DNA of 64,000 bases from contig NZ_LR130778.1 of the NCBI RefSeq assembly GCF_900538275.1, forward strand, positions 1,856,001 to 1,920,000, written 5' to 3'. Within the stretch, counting starts at the first letter, position 1, and the number at the start of each line of letters is the position of its first letter. Positions 1 to 8,820 of this stretch are shown one piece after another. The position numbers and the translations under genes were made by a program. Below the pieces are notes generated by a model, which was not told where the DNA came from, searched no databases, and saw only the letters and a program-made list of their open reading frames with translations. The stretch is from Petrocella atlantisensis (GTDB taxonomy: Bacteria > Bacillota > Clostridia > Lachnospirales > Vallitaleaceae).

Positions 1-448
1 TATTTGTAAAAAAGATCTTACCAATAATAGGAATATCACTTAATCCACTATAAGTATTTTTGATAAAACCTTGTCTAAAGGTTTCCGTTCTTTGTTGTCC
101 GAATATAACCTGTGCCAAATAGATGGTCAAACCACCTGCCAATATATTTATGGCTGTACCTGATATAACCTGATCACTGCTTAGATGTATGCTCAAATAT
201 GCATGTATAACAGATATAAGACCTCCTGCCAAAGCACCAATCATCAAAGATATCCATGGCGCAAAGCTGGTTGTTCCTTCCAAAAATACTATGGTTGTTG
301 CTGCTGTAAATCCACCGATCATCATCATACCTTCAAGGGCGATATTAACAACACCACTACGTTCTGAAAACATCCCACCAATCGCTGTAATAATAATAGG
401 TGTTGAATATATTAACGTCAAAGCCAACATCGAGTAAAGTATATCCAT
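1..448 (-). CDS. nupQ: Nucleoside-type ABC transporter permease, partial (NupQ/YufQ-like)
   Basis: This is the amino-terminal part, about 149 codons, of an inner-membrane permease; the rest lies beyond the left edge. It starts at an ATG one base after the stop of the upstream permease. The visible part is hydrophobic and contains ERSGVVNIALEGMMMIG, the segment I recognise from the second permease of BMP-family (simple sugar/nucleoside) importers. It should pair with the product of 450-1550 to form the membrane channel energised by the ATPase at 1553-3079. The tight spacing means co-transcription. Family assignment is firm; the substrate (nucleosides or purine-like compounds) is inferred from the family. 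Confidence 0.88.
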   Translation of the reverse strand, partial: MDILYSMLALTLIYSTPIIITAIGGMFSERSGVVNIALEGMMMIGGFTAATTIVFLEGTTSFAPWISLMIGALAGGLISVIHAYLSIHLSSDQVISGTAINILAGGLTIYLAQVIFGQQRTETFRQGFIKNTYSGLSDIPIIGKIFFTN

Positions 449-449
449 A

Positions 450-1550
450 TTACTTTGCCCCCTTTATACGTTTTAGAATAATCTTAATACCATTTTGCAT
501 CGCAACAAACAGTATGATTGTCGAACTGATGATAATAGCAATGTCTCTAGGTATACCACTGGATTGCATAACCGGTTGTGCCGCACTGAGAGATCCAAAT
601 AGTAAGCCTCCAAACAACGAACCAAAAGCAGTATTACCACCTACTAGAGCCACGGCTATACCATCAAATCCATAATTTTCAAAACTTCCAAGCACTCTAC
701 CATATCCAAAAGTACCAATAGCAATAACCGTTCCAGCTAAACCGGAAAATGCACCTGCAATGGCCATAGACAATGCTGCATTACGTTCAACTTTCATACC
801 TGCATATTTGGCTGCATGTGGGTTATAGCCAACCGCTTTTAATTCATAACCGAAGGTCGTTTTTTCAATGATATACCAGAATATGAAAATGGCTATCGCA
901 ATAAGGATAAAGCCCCAATGTAATCTGGATTTATTGGTCATCTCAATTAAAAAATCACTTTTCAAAGTGGCGCCAGCAGGTAGTGGCATGGATTTTACAT
1001 TATCACTACCTGGCAACTGTTTTAAATAGTAATTGGTTAAATACAAGGCCGTATAATTCATCATGATGGTAACTACAACCTCATGTACGTTAAATTTGGC
1101 CTTAAGTATACCTGGTACAAATCCCCATATAGCACCCGCTAAAGTACCGGAAAGAATAACCACCGGTAATAATACAAATCCAGGAAGATCTAAAGTTACA
1201 CCTACTGCCACAGAAGCAAAAGAACCAACTAAAAGTTGTCCTTCAGCACCAATATTGAACAAACCTGTTCTAAAAGCAAACGCTACAGAAAGACCTGTCA
1301 GTATGATTGGCATTGCTGAAACAAAATACTCGCCAATATACCTAGCATTAAAAATACTTTTTCCACTGCCTATGCGACTGATATCAATTCCAAGAACCCC
1401 TCTAATTAAAGAAGTGAATAATTGAATTGGATTTTGTCCTGTTAGGATTAGGATAATTGATCCAACAAAGAAACCTAAAAAAATGGCAATTGCAGGAATG
1501 ACAAACTTATGATTCTTCTCATTTGTGATGAAATCGATAAATTTCTTCAT
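450..1550 (-). CDS. nupP: Nucleoside-type ABC transporter permease (NupP/YufP-like)
   Basis: A 366-residue polytopic membrane protein, first permease of a BMP-family ABC importer. The central FRTGLFNIGAEGQLLVGS segment is the hallmark of this branch of the BPD_transp_2 family; several hydrophobic segments follow, and the first starts around residue 17. The start is ATG at 1550, two bases after the ATPase stop, and the stop is one base before the next permease start, so the three genes are translated together. Length is usual for the family. The imported compound is not proven by the sequence; nucleosides are the commonest ligand of these systems. Confidence 0.92.
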   Translation of the reverse strand: MKKFIDFITNEKNHKFVIPAIAIFLGFFVGSIILILTGQNPIQLFTSLIRGVLGIDISRIGSGKSIFNARYIGEYFVSAMPIILTGLSVAFAFRTGLFNIGAEGQLLVGSFASVAVGVTLDLPGFVLLPVVILSGTLAGAIWGFVPGILKAKFNVHEVVVTIMMNYTALYLTNYYLKQLPGSDNVKSMPLPAGATLKSDFLIEMTNKSRLHWGFILIAIAIFIFWYIIEKTTFGYELKAVGYNPHAAKYAGMKVERNAALSMAIAGAFSGLAGTVIAIGTFGYGRVLGSFENYGFDGIAVALVGGNTAFGSLFGGLLFGSLSAAQPVMQSSGIPRDIAIIISSTIILFVAMQNGIKIILKRIKGAK

Positions 1551-1552
1551 AT

Positions 1553-3079
1553 CTAATCAACTTTCCCCTTTCTTGAACCGGCCATCATCAAACCAAGTTC
1601 GTTCTCATTTGTATGACTTGCATCAACAATACCAACAATCTCGCCTTCATATATAACTGCAATACGGTCGGATAGATTTAAGACTTCTTCCATTTCTAAA
1701 GACATGAGTAAAACCGCTTTTCCACTATCTCGTTCTTTAACCAGACGTTGGTGAATATATTCTATAGCACCTACATCTAAGCCTCTTGTTGGCTGCGCTG
1801 CTATCAAAAGCCTTGGAGAACGTTCCACTTCTCTAGCAATAATGGCTTTTTGTTGATTGCCTCCGGACATGGATCTAGCACTTGTAATACTCCCTTGTCC
1901 ACTTCGGATATCGAATTCTTCAATTAAAATATCTGAGTGCTTTCGAATAGCTTCTGGCTGTAAGATGCCTTTTTTTGACAATGGCTCTTGAAAATAACTT
2001 TGAAGGGCCATATTTTCTTCTAATGAAAAATCTAATACCAAACCATATTTATGTCGGTCTTCAGGAATGTGTCCAATGCCTTTAAGAGTTCTATTTCTAA
2101 CAGAATCATGAGCAATATCTATACCGTCAAATAAAATCTTACCGGATTCGATTTTTGAAAGCCCTGTAATACCTTTGATAAGCTCGGATTGTCCATTACC
2201 GTCAATACCCGCCACGCATAATATTTCTCCGGCTTTAACCTCAAGATTCAGGTTTTTGACCGCCATGAGGTTTCTTGTATTCTTAATATTAAGGTTTTCA
2301 ATTTTTAGAACAATATCTGAAGGTGTAGCTGGTTCTTTATCTACTTCAAAACTAACTTCACGTCCAACCATCATCTCAGCCATCTCTTCTTCAGTTGTCT
2401 CTGAAACCTTAACGGTTCCAATGTATCGACCTCTTCTTAGTACCGTACAATGGTCTGCTACCATGGATATCTCTTTTAACTTATGGGTAATGAGTACAAT
2501 AGATTTGCCTTCTTTGACCAATTCACGCATAATGCTCATTAATTCTTTAATTTCTTGTGGTGTTAAAACTGCCGTTGGTTCGTCAAAAATTAAGATTTCT
2601 GCATTTCTATATAGCATCTTTAAAATCTCTACTCTTTGTTGCATGCCAACGGTAATGTCTTCAATTTTAGAATGGGGATCTACTTTCAAGCCGTACTTTT
2701 GGCTAATTTCAATTACCTTTTTAGCCGCTTTATCAATATCAATACGTCCAAAAGATTTAGTAGGCTCTAACCCTAAAATGATGTTTTCAGTTACTGTGAA
2801 ATTGTGAACAAGCTTAAAATGTTGATGTACCATACCAATACCATGCTTATTCGCCACATTTGGATTGCTGATATCAACTTCTTTACCATGAATTTTTATT
2901 ATTCCTTTTTCTGCTTGATATAATCCAAATAATACACTCATTAAGGTTGATTTTCCAGCACCATTCTCTCCGAGCAACGCATGAATTTCTCCTTTTTCAA
3001 CCCGTAAGGTTACATCATCATTTGCTTTTATGCCTGGAAATTCTTTAGTGATATTCAGCATTTCAACTACGTATTCCAT
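1553..3079 (-). CDS. nupO: Nucleoside-type ABC transporter, double ATP-binding protein (NupO/YufO-like)
   Basis: A 508-residue protein made of two fused ABC ATPase domains that powers the importer formed by the two downstream permeases. The first domain has a canonical Walker A (GENGAGKST, about residue 37), a VGMQQR signature and Walker B ILIFDEPTAVLT. The second has the usual altered Walker A (GIDGNGQSE) but an intact SGGNQQK signature. This asymmetry is normal for the sugar/nucleoside class. ATG at 3079 is preceded by an AGGAGATG-type ribosome site. An 89-base gap separates it from the activase gene upstream, which contains a short R2-like remnant but no clear terminator, so it may be read through from the glycyl radical genes. 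Confidence 0.93.
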   Translation of the reverse strand: MEYVVEMLNITKEFPGIKANDDVTLRVEKGEIHALLGENGAGKSTLMSVLFGLYQAEKGIIKIHGKEVDISNPNVANKHGIGMVHQHFKLVHNFTVTENIILGLEPTKSFGRIDIDKAAKKVIEISQKYGLKVDPHSKIEDITVGMQQRVEILKMLYRNAEILIFDEPTAVLTPQEIKELMSIMRELVKEGKSIVLITHKLKEISMVADHCTVLRRGRYIGTVKVSETTEEEMAEMMVGREVSFEVDKEPATPSDIVLKIENLNIKNTRNLMAVKNLNLEVKAGEILCVAGIDGNGQSELIKGITGLSKIESGKILFDGIDIAHDSVRNRTLKGIGHIPEDRHKYGLVLDFSLEENMALQSYFQEPLSKKGILQPEAIRKHSDILIEEFDIRSGQGSITSARSMSGGNQQKAIIAREVERSPRLLIAAQPTRGLDVGAIEYIHQRLVKERDSGKAVLLMSLEMEEVLNLSDRIAVIYEGEIVGIVDASHTNENELGLMMAGSRKGKVD

Positions 3080-3148
3080 AACACATCTCCTGTCTAATTT
3101 TTAATAACTATATTAAGACAAACTACATCATAATACCTACCTACTTAA

Positions 3149-3164
3149 TTTTGACCCTATAACC
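3149..3164. repeat. R2-like repeat remnant
   Basis: TTTTGACCCTATAACC is identical to the right end of the R2 element at 47232-47247 and lies in the gap between the activase and nupO genes. It is a single arm only, with no partner arm nearby, so it is either a decayed element or a chance match. The exact 16-base identity and intergenic location favour the first. Confidence 0.4.
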
Positions 3165-3168
3165 GTTA

Positions 3169-4011
3169 TTACATCTGTAACTTAAAGTTGTAAAAACCTT
3201 TTTGTTTCAAGTGTTTGCCATAAGTAACAAATTCTTCCTCTGTCATAATAGCCTCACCAATACATGCCTCTTGCGCTCTTTTTAATCCTGTGACATGGGC
3301 TCTTATAAGTCTATAAGGTACCTTAGGATAAATTTTTAAACGCTCAACCACCTGATTTAGCGTATTCAACTGGTCCATATGCTCATTTAATAGCACAGTC
3401 CTAACCTCAATGACTTTATCCATAGCAAGTAACTTTTCTAGATTTTTTAAATGAATCTGACCTTTCACACCACATAGATGTTCAATATTATCAATGGCTT
3501 TGATATCCAGCAAAAACCCATCAACACTATTAATGAATGGTAATATTGCCTCAAAGTCAAAAAAGCCGTTAGAGTCAATATATACAGTTAAGCCGCACTT
3601 TTTAATTTTTTGTGCCAACTCCGCTAGAAAATCAGCATAAAGGGTAGGCTCACCACCGGAAAAAGTTACACCTCGAATGTATGGACGATAATCTTCTATT
3701 CTAACCATTAAATCATCTATTGTATAAGCTTTTGCCTTTGGCGTTGATTGATAAGGACATACCATTATACAACTATCACATTGACAACATAGACTTTCTT
3801 CATATATAACAAGATCCGATTGAAGACTTAATGCATTACTAGGACAATGTTTAACACAGATCCCACAATGTCTGCATATTTGAATCGTCTCACTATTATG
3901 GCAATAGAAGCAACTTAGCTGACAGCCTTGTACAAAAATACTACATCGGTTACCTTCTCCATCTACATTTGAAAAAGGTATAATCTGATTTATTAAGATC
4001 TTCTGATTCAC
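3169..4011 (-). CDS. yjjW: YjjW-type glycyl radical enzyme activase (radical SAM)
   Basis: A 280-residue radical SAM protein expected to abstract hydrogen from the glycine of the adjacent enzyme using SAM and a 4Fe-4S cluster. The cluster motif CQLSCFYC (C-x3-C-x2-C, from about residue 30) is followed by an inserted ferredoxin-like domain with two Cys sets (CRHCGICVKHCP and CCQCDSCIMVCP), the arrangement of activases of the YjjW/PflA-like group. The motif GVTFSGGEPTL is the SAM-binding glycine-rich strand. Its start overlaps the last four bases of the glycyl radical enzyme gene (ATGA type), so the two are translationally coupled. The pairing makes the assignment secure; the physiological reaction is unknown. 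Confidence 0.9.
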   Translation of the reverse strand: MNQKILINQIIPFSNVDGEGNRCSIFVQGCQLSCFYCHNSETIQICRHCGICVKHCPSNALSLQSDLVIYEESLCCQCDSCIMVCPYQSTPKAKAYTIDDLMVRIEDYRPYIRGVTFSGGEPTLYADFLAELAQKIKKCGLTVYIDSNGFFDFEAILPFINSVDGFLLDIKAIDNIEHLCGVKGQIHLKNLEKLLAMDKVIEVRTVLLNEHMDQLNTLNQVVERLKIYPKVPYRLIRAHVTGLKRAQEACIGEAIMTEEEFVTYGKHLKQKGFYNFKLQM

Positions 4012-5531
4012 TTATAAGTCCTCGTTTGTCTGTTAAAAACATTTGCATTATTATTGGTACCACTGCCAAATATATCCGTGTCTCTTAAAACGACTTCATT
4101 ATTATTAAATCGCTCAACATCACTTCGTTTTACTAGATAACCGGTTACTCTAATCAAATCAGAGTTCTGTAAATACGTGGTTATATAGCGGTAACCTTCA
4201 GAAAATGCACCTTGGATAATATCAAGAAGCGCATCTAAGTGGTTCAAATAGGTTTGATCAAATGCAAACAAGTCGCCGGTTCCAGATTTGAAATATTTAT
4301 GAAAAGATGCCGATTGGTTTAAATGAAGCGGTAATACAGGCTCTTGGCCAACTTTGATACGATGTGCCGGAGTATTGTCCTTATCTTCTGGGCTTAAGTC
4401 TGCGCCTACTTGTGCGTGAAGTAGATAATGGCCGTCTGTTCTTTGAAGATAGGGTGCTTCATGTTGACTTACAATCTGCTCAAGTGTAGATAAAATCATG
4501 TGACCAATTTCATCCCCTCGTATTGATTGTCCAAAAGTTTCTTCACTATTTTCCAGCCTTAATAAGTGATTAACCGCATCCGCTAATCCTACTATGCCAA
4601 ACATTGCCGTAAAATTATCCTGACTGATAAAACCTTCCTTTGTTAAGAAGGTCGTTTCAAAGAAATTGCTTTTTTCAACCATATATTTGACCCTTTTATC
4701 CATCATTGTTGCCATTTTTTGAGCAACTTTAGGCAAAATATCTTCAATAAAATGATGCGTAGAATCTGCTTTCTTTGCCATCGTACCGAGTCTTAATCTT
4801 AGTAGTGTGTAGGCACCACCCGCTAAAGGCAGGGCATTATAACAACTGACAATCCCATGATTACCAACATCTTTTTGGTACATGACTTGATTACTAAAGG
4901 ATGGTTTTGCCGCAAGCAAACATGTTTTTACTGCTTCAAGGGCAAAATCTTTTGATGTCAACTGGACATCATAAAGTAGCGTTAAGTTTGGCGTCGGATT
5001 CTGTAGTTCAACCACAGCTTTTAGTATCAAATAACCAGCTCGGGTCTCAGATGGACCAATATTTCCATGACAAAAAGAATCGACAATGGTCTTATCGATG
5101 TGATTCAAGAATCTTTTTATTTTAATATAATCAGAAGCCTCATCACGAATGAAAGGATCTATAAGTTGATCTAACCTGCCTATATAAACAGGAAAGGATG
5201 TGATGGATGGTACATGACTATAAAGAATTAAGAGTCCGTCAAGGAGTGTATCTAAGTCTGTCGGCGGCTTTATGTCAAGAAAATCACAGCCGTTTTTAAC
5301 AAATACGTCATAATCAGGAACAATGTACCTAGGTCTATAGGGTAAATAGCCTTCATTAAGGTCACAAATCATGTCATTTTCAATATAAATCATTTCTTCT
5401 TCTGTGTAACCCAATGACTCTCTTGGATCTACAAGTCTTTCTCCAATATTTGCCATTGAAAATAATTTTTGTTGATATGTCATATTGATTGCAGAAGCTG
5501 TTGATGCCAGATCATTAAGAACGGATCTCAT
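4008..5531 (-). CDS. yjjI: YjjI-family glycyl radical enzyme
   Basis: A 507-residue glycyl radical enzyme of the YjjI type, whose reaction is not established. The carboxy-terminal radical loop is IRVTGYLVKR with Gly464 as predicted radical site. Cys230 in GIVSCYNALPLAGGA is a plausible thiyl residue. It is much shorter than pyruvate formate-lyase (about 750) but matches the YjjI length. In E. coli the yjjI-yjjW pair neighbours the deo genes for deoxyribonucleoside breakdown; here it sits between a BMP-family lipoprotein and its ABC ATPase and permeases, which again suggests nucleoside or pentose metabolism (inference). ATG at 5531 follows a GGTGAAA-type ribosome site. Anaerobic physiology is implied because glycyl radicals are oxygen sensitive. 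Confidence 0.88.
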   Translation of the reverse strand: MRSVLNDLASTASAINMTYQQKLFSMANIGERLVDPRESLGYTEEEMIYIENDMICDLNEGYLPYRPRYIVPDYDVFVKNGCDFLDIKPPTDLDTLLDGLLILYSHVPSITSFPVYIGRLDQLIDPFIRDEASDYIKIKRFLNHIDKTIVDSFCHGNIGPSETRAGYLILKAVVELQNPTPNLTLLYDVQLTSKDFALEAVKTCLLAAKPSFSNQVMYQKDVGNHGIVSCYNALPLAGGAYTLLRLRLGTMAKKADSTHHFIEDILPKVAQKMATMMDKRVKYMVEKSNFFETTFLTKEGFISQDNFTAMFGIVGLADAVNHLLRLENSEETFGQSIRGDEIGHMILSTLEQIVSQHEAPYLQRTDGHYLLHAQVGADLSPEDKDNTPAHRIKVGQEPVLPLHLNQSASFHKYFKSGTGDLFAFDQTYLNHLDALLDIIQGAFSEGYRYITTYLQNSDLIRVTGYLVKRSDVERFNNNEVVLRDTDIFGSGTNNNANVFNRQTRTYK

Positions 5532-5582
5532 ATTTTCACCTCGTCATCTTCAAGATAATATATTATATGGATTGTTACAACG

Positions 5583-5630
5583 GCATGATGACCATCACCA
5601 CTTAGCTTTAAGTAGCAATGGTCATCATGC
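5583..5630. promoter_or_regulatory. Inverted repeat upstream of yjjI
   Basis: Two perfect 13-base arms, GCATGATGACCAT (5583-5595) and ATGGTCATCATGC (5618-5630), enclose a 22-base loop which itself contains a 5-base stem (ACTTA/TAAGT). A third partial copy, GCATGATGA, follows at 5638-5646. There is no T-tract on the minus strand after it, so it is unlike a terminator. It lies between the bmpA terminator and the yjjI start and could be an operator or an RNA leader for the glycyl radical genes. Confidence 0.5.
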
Positions 5631-5653
5631 TGTAGGGCATGATGATTGAAGAT

Positions 5654-5683
5654 AAAAAGCCAAGACTAAATCGTCTTGGCTTT
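5654..5683 (-). terminator. Intrinsic terminator after bmpA
   Basis: An 11-base perfect stem (5656-5666 with 5673-5683, built on AAAGCCAAGAC) is followed on the minus strand by five T. It sits 15 bases after the lipoprotein stop, so the abundant lipoprotein mRNA would end here while some transcription continues or restarts into yjjI. Confidence 0.8.
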
Positions 5684-5697
5684 AAAAAGTAAATGAA

Positions 5698-6801
5698 CTA
5701 TTTTAAACGATTTGGTAATACTGGTACTTCAATCTCACCAGCAACAACTTTACCTTCATATGCTTTAACTTCTTCCACAACTGCATCCGTTAGATTTGGA
5801 TTAGATTCTGGAATACCAACACCTTGGTTTGTTAAGTCAAATACTAGGATTCCGCCACCTGGGAATTCACCATTTAAAGTCATTTCAGCAACATCATAAG
5901 CTGCTACGTCAACACGCTTCATCATGGATGTTAAAACAGCTGACTTGTCGCCTTCATAGATACCATCATCATATTGGTCTTTATCAATACCAATCGCCCA
6001 AACATCTTCTCCGTTTGTACGACGGTCTTTAGCTTCTTTGATGAGTCCGTTTCCTGTACCACCGGCTGCATGGAAAATAATATAAGCACCTTGATCATAC
6101 ATTTTTGCTGCTAATGTCTGGCCAATTTGAGCATTTGAGAAGTCACCAGCATATTCAACTAATACAGTCATATTAGGATCAACTGCTTCAACGCCTGCTT
6201 CAAATCCTGCTTCAAACTTTTGAATCAAGTCAAAGTCCATACCGCCAATAAAACCGACTGTATCTTTTCCAGCTTCTTGAGCCGTTAATGCTGCTGCAAC
6301 ACCAACAAGGAATGACCCTTGTTCTTCAGCAAATACTGCACTGGCAACATTAGGTTTGTCCGCAATTACCATGTCAATAATCAAGTATTTTTGATCAGGG
6401 AAATTCGTTGCAACTTCTGTTAAAGCACCTTCAAATAAAAAGCCTGGTGCTATGATAAGGTCCATCTCTTCGTCTGAGAAGTTTGAGAGATTTGGAACAT
6501 AATCTGCATCCGAATCCGATTGAAGATATTTTGTTTGAGCACCTGTTGCAGTTGCAAATTCAAGGATACCTTCCCAAGTACCTTGGTTGAAGGATTTGTC
6601 ATCAATACCACCAACGTCAGTTACAAGACCTACTGTAAAATCTACAGGTTCTTCTTCTGGTGTTTCTTCTGGTGTTTCTTCTGTTGTTTCAGTCACTGGA
6701 TCTGTTGTAACCTCTGGTTCATCTTTTGCGCAACCTGTTACAAGAGCCAATGATAAAATCATTGCTAGAGCGAGTACGATTGTTAATAATTTCTTAAACA
6801 T
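5698..6801 (-). CDS. bmpA: BMP-family substrate-binding lipoprotein
   Basis: A 367-residue lipoprotein that binds the substrate of the downstream ABC transporter on the outside of the membrane. It has a signal peptide (MFKKLLTIVLALAMI), a lipobox LVTGC, then an acidic Thr/Glu/Pro linker (about residues 25-50) before the BMP domain with VGLVTDVGGIDDKSFNQGTW. The start ATG at 6801 is chosen over the longer in-frame extension because GGGAGGTC lies just upstream and the signal peptide begins there. A terminator directly follows the gene. The Med/BMP domain typically binds purine nucleosides; the precise ligand is inferred. Confidence 0.93.
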   Translation of the reverse strand: MFKKLLTIVLALAMILSLALVTGCAKDEPEVTTDPVTETTEETPEETPEEEPVDFTVGLVTDVGGIDDKSFNQGTWEGILEFATATGAQTKYLQSDSDADYVPNLSNFSDEEMDLIIAPGFLFEGALTEVATNFPDQKYLIIDMVIADKPNVASAVFAEEQGSFLVGVAAALTAQEAGKDTVGFIGGMDFDLIQKFEAGFEAGVEAVDPNMTVLVEYAGDFSNAQIGQTLAAKMYDQGAYIIFHAAGGTGNGLIKEAKDRRTNGEDVWAIGIDKDQYDDGIYEGDKSAVLTSMMKRVDVAAYDVAEMTLNGEFPGGGILVFDLTNQGVGIPESNPNLTDAVVEEVKAYEGKVVAGEIEVPVLPNRLK

Positions 6802-7082
6802 AATTGACCTCCCTTTTTTTAAATGCATTTTATTTTTACATATATAACCAAACCGGTATGCTTCTATAAAAGACTTATTTATATCTGATTGTCTATAATA
6901 GAGATGCATGTTTAATCCGGCTATATAATTGGAACACATAATTATTCTTCATAATATTACTTTGTATATCATCTTTGTAAATGATTCCTACAAATGATTC
7001 TAAGAAACATCTAGTATTAGTATAATTTAACTTGTAAGTTGATACAACATAATATGTCCTATGCATGTAATTATTTGAATAC

Positions 7083-7643
7083 TTACCTGACATTTGTTAT
7101 TTTATATTTCTCTTTTTCAGACTTGTATAAATTATGACCATCACTATCAATAACGACAATGCATGGGAAATCTTTAACAATAAGTCTTCTTAAGGCTTCT
7201 GTTCCCAAGTCATTATAGGCAATAATTTCTGACGACACAATTCTGTCTGCAATCAATGCAGCAGCACCGCCAACTGCAGCAAAGTATACTGCTTTATTTT
7301 TAATTATGGCTTGTATCACTGCTTCGTTTCTATCTCCTTTACCAATCATACCACTAAGTCCAGAATCTAGCAACTTCGGCGTATAAGCATCCATACGATA
7401 GCTTGTGGTTGGTCCGGCCGATCCAATAATCTCACCTGGTTTATTTGGAGATGGCCCTACATAATAAATGATTGCATCTTTAATATCAAAAGGCAAGTCT
7501 TCGCCTCTTTCCATTTGTTCTACCATTCTTTTATGCCCTGCATCTCTTGATGTATAGACTTCTCCGGAAATTAATACTTCATCGCCAGCTTTTAGTTTAA
7601 CACTTGTTGCTTTATCTAAAGGTGCTGTTACTTTTATTTTCAT
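7083..7643 (-). CDS. fumB: Fumarate hydratase class I, beta subunit
   Basis: A 186-residue subunit of the two-component, iron-sulfur fumarase that interconverts fumarate and malate in the cytoplasm. The segment IIGSAGPTTSYRMDAYTP is the signature of the beta subunit (fumarase C-terminal domain). ATG at 7643 is preceded by a strong AGGAGGTCCT site, so a 15-residue in-frame extension is not used. It lies eight bases after the alpha-subunit stop. A tartrate dehydratase (TtdB-like) role is the main alternative because the families are close, but the general clostridial context favours fumarase. Confidence 0.9.
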   Translation of the reverse strand: MKIKVTAPLDKATSVKLKAGDEVLISGEVYTSRDAGHKRMVEQMERGEDLPFDIKDAIIYYVGPSPNKPGEIIGSAGPTTSYRMDAYTPKLLDSGLSGMIGKGDRNEAVIQAIIKNKAVYFAAVGGAAALIADRIVSSEIIAYNDLGTEALRRLIVKDFPCIVVIDSDGHNLYKSEKEKYKITNVR

Positions 7644-7651
7644 AGGACCTC

Positions 7652-8494
7652 CTATATGGTTCTTTTTGCGTGACGTGTTACATGACAACCAATATTGACT
7701 GCCACAGGAAGCCCAGCAATATGTGTCGGAAAGACTTCTATATGAATCCCAAGTGCGGTTGTTCTACCACCAAGTCCTTGAGGTCCAATACCCAACCGAT
7801 TAATGCTTTCTAATAGTTCAATTTCTAGGGCCTTGACATAAGGAATAGTCGAGTGTTCACCTACATCTCTTAATAAAGCTTTTTTTGACAAAAAAGCTGC
7901 TTTTTCAAAAGATCCACCAATGCCCACACCAATGACCATAGGTGGACATGCATTTCCACCTGCTAAATCTACCGTTGAAATAATTGCTTCTTTAGCACCT
8001 TCTATGCCATCTGAAGGTTTTAGCATATGAATACGGCTCATATTTTCACTTCCAAATCCTTTTGGCGCTACTTCTACAATCAACTTATCACCCTTTACAA
8101 TATCATAATGAATGATAGCAGGTGTATTATCACCAGTATTCACTCTATCAAATGGATCTCTCACAATGGATTTTCTAAGAAAACCTTCATCATAGCCTTG
8201 TCTAACACCTTCTTGTACTGCTTCTTCCAGTAATCCACCTTCAAAGTATATTTCCTGACCAATGGTCAAGAATATAATCGCCATCCCTGTATCTTGACAT
8301 ATGGGCATTTTTTTCCTACTTGCAATATCTGCATTTTGAATGATTTGATCTAAAATACTAGACCCTATTGGGGATTCTTCGGTCTTCTTACTCTTTATGA
8401 GCGCATCTCTTATATCCTCGTTACAATAATAGTTTGCTTCCATACATAGTTCTTTTACTGTCTTTGTTATAACCTCTACATTAATTTTTCTCAT
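7652..8494 (-). CDS. fumA: Fumarate hydratase class I, alpha subunit
   Basis: A 280-residue catalytic partner of the beta subunit that carries the oxygen-sensitive 4Fe-4S cluster. Three cysteines in conserved settings are visible: PICQDTG (about residue 65), GGNACPPMVIG (about 187) and NIGCHVTRHAKR near the end. ATG at 8494 follows an AAGGAGATC ribosome site. Together with fumB it forms a two-gene operon that reads away from the origin. No other TCA-cycle gene lies nearby, so the enzyme may serve fumarate/malate interconversion in amino acid or reductive metabolism. Confidence 0.92.
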   Translation of the reverse strand: MRKINVEVITKTVKELCMEANYYCNEDIRDALIKSKKTEESPIGSSILDQIIQNADIASRKKMPICQDTGMAIIFLTIGQEIYFEGGLLEEAVQEGVRQGYDEGFLRKSIVRDPFDRVNTGDNTPAIIHYDIVKGDKLIVEVAPKGFGSENMSRIHMLKPSDGIEGAKEAIISTVDLAGGNACPPMVIGVGIGGSFEKAAFLSKKALLRDVGEHSTIPYVKALEIELLESINRLGIGPQGLGGRTTALGIHIEVFPTHIAGLPVAVNIGCHVTRHAKRTI

Positions 8495-8559
8495 TATTGA
8501 TCTCCTTATATAATGCCTACTTATCTCCTATTTTAAAGCCAAATCCTAAAATGGTCAAA

Positions 8560-8787
8560 CAAGAAAAGAAGCTTTGCTTCGTTATGAGCTTTGCTCATAT
8601 TTCTGAACGGTTCGATAGGAAAGGTCTTTGACGTATTCTGCCATGTTTCAAGGCTGAATACTATAGTATGACTTTCCTTGAGAACAAGAAAAGAAGCTTT
8701 GCTTCGTTATGAGCTTTGCTCATATTTCTGAACGATTCGTAAGGAAACTTCCTTGATAGTTTACATAGCATTGTCTTTCCTAGAGAA
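8560..8787 (-). repeat. R1 structured repeat, two copies (reverse orientation)
   Basis: Two units of the R1 family read on the minus strand, 8787-8684 (variant b, 104 bases) and 8683-8560 (variant a, 124 bases). The first begins with TCTCTAGGAAAG immediately after the T-tract of the terminator of the CAP/SLH gene. Each unit ends with the mini-hairpin GAAGC-AAA-GCTTC followed by TTTTCTTG. The same family lies at 30844-31422 and 49907-50154. The cluster fills most of the gap between the CAP gene and fumA; no gene is seen in it. Confidence 0.85.
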
Positions 8788-8820
8788 AAAAAGCAATCTA
8801 AATGCAGATTGCTTTTTTTG
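8787..8820. terminator. Terminator after the CAP/SLH gene
   Basis: A roughly 14-base stem (centred on AAGCAATCT / AGATTGCTT) with a 6-base loop ends in T-runs on both strands. On the minus strand it directly follows the stop of the CAP/SLH gene and its T-tract runs straight into the R1 repeat. Confidence 0.85.

Noticed and set aside
6893-7093. 66-codon open frame on the minus strand between fumB and bmpA
   Set aside because: No ribosome site, low-complexity composition and overlap with the fumB stop region. The 281-base gap 6802-7082 shows nothing else I can support.
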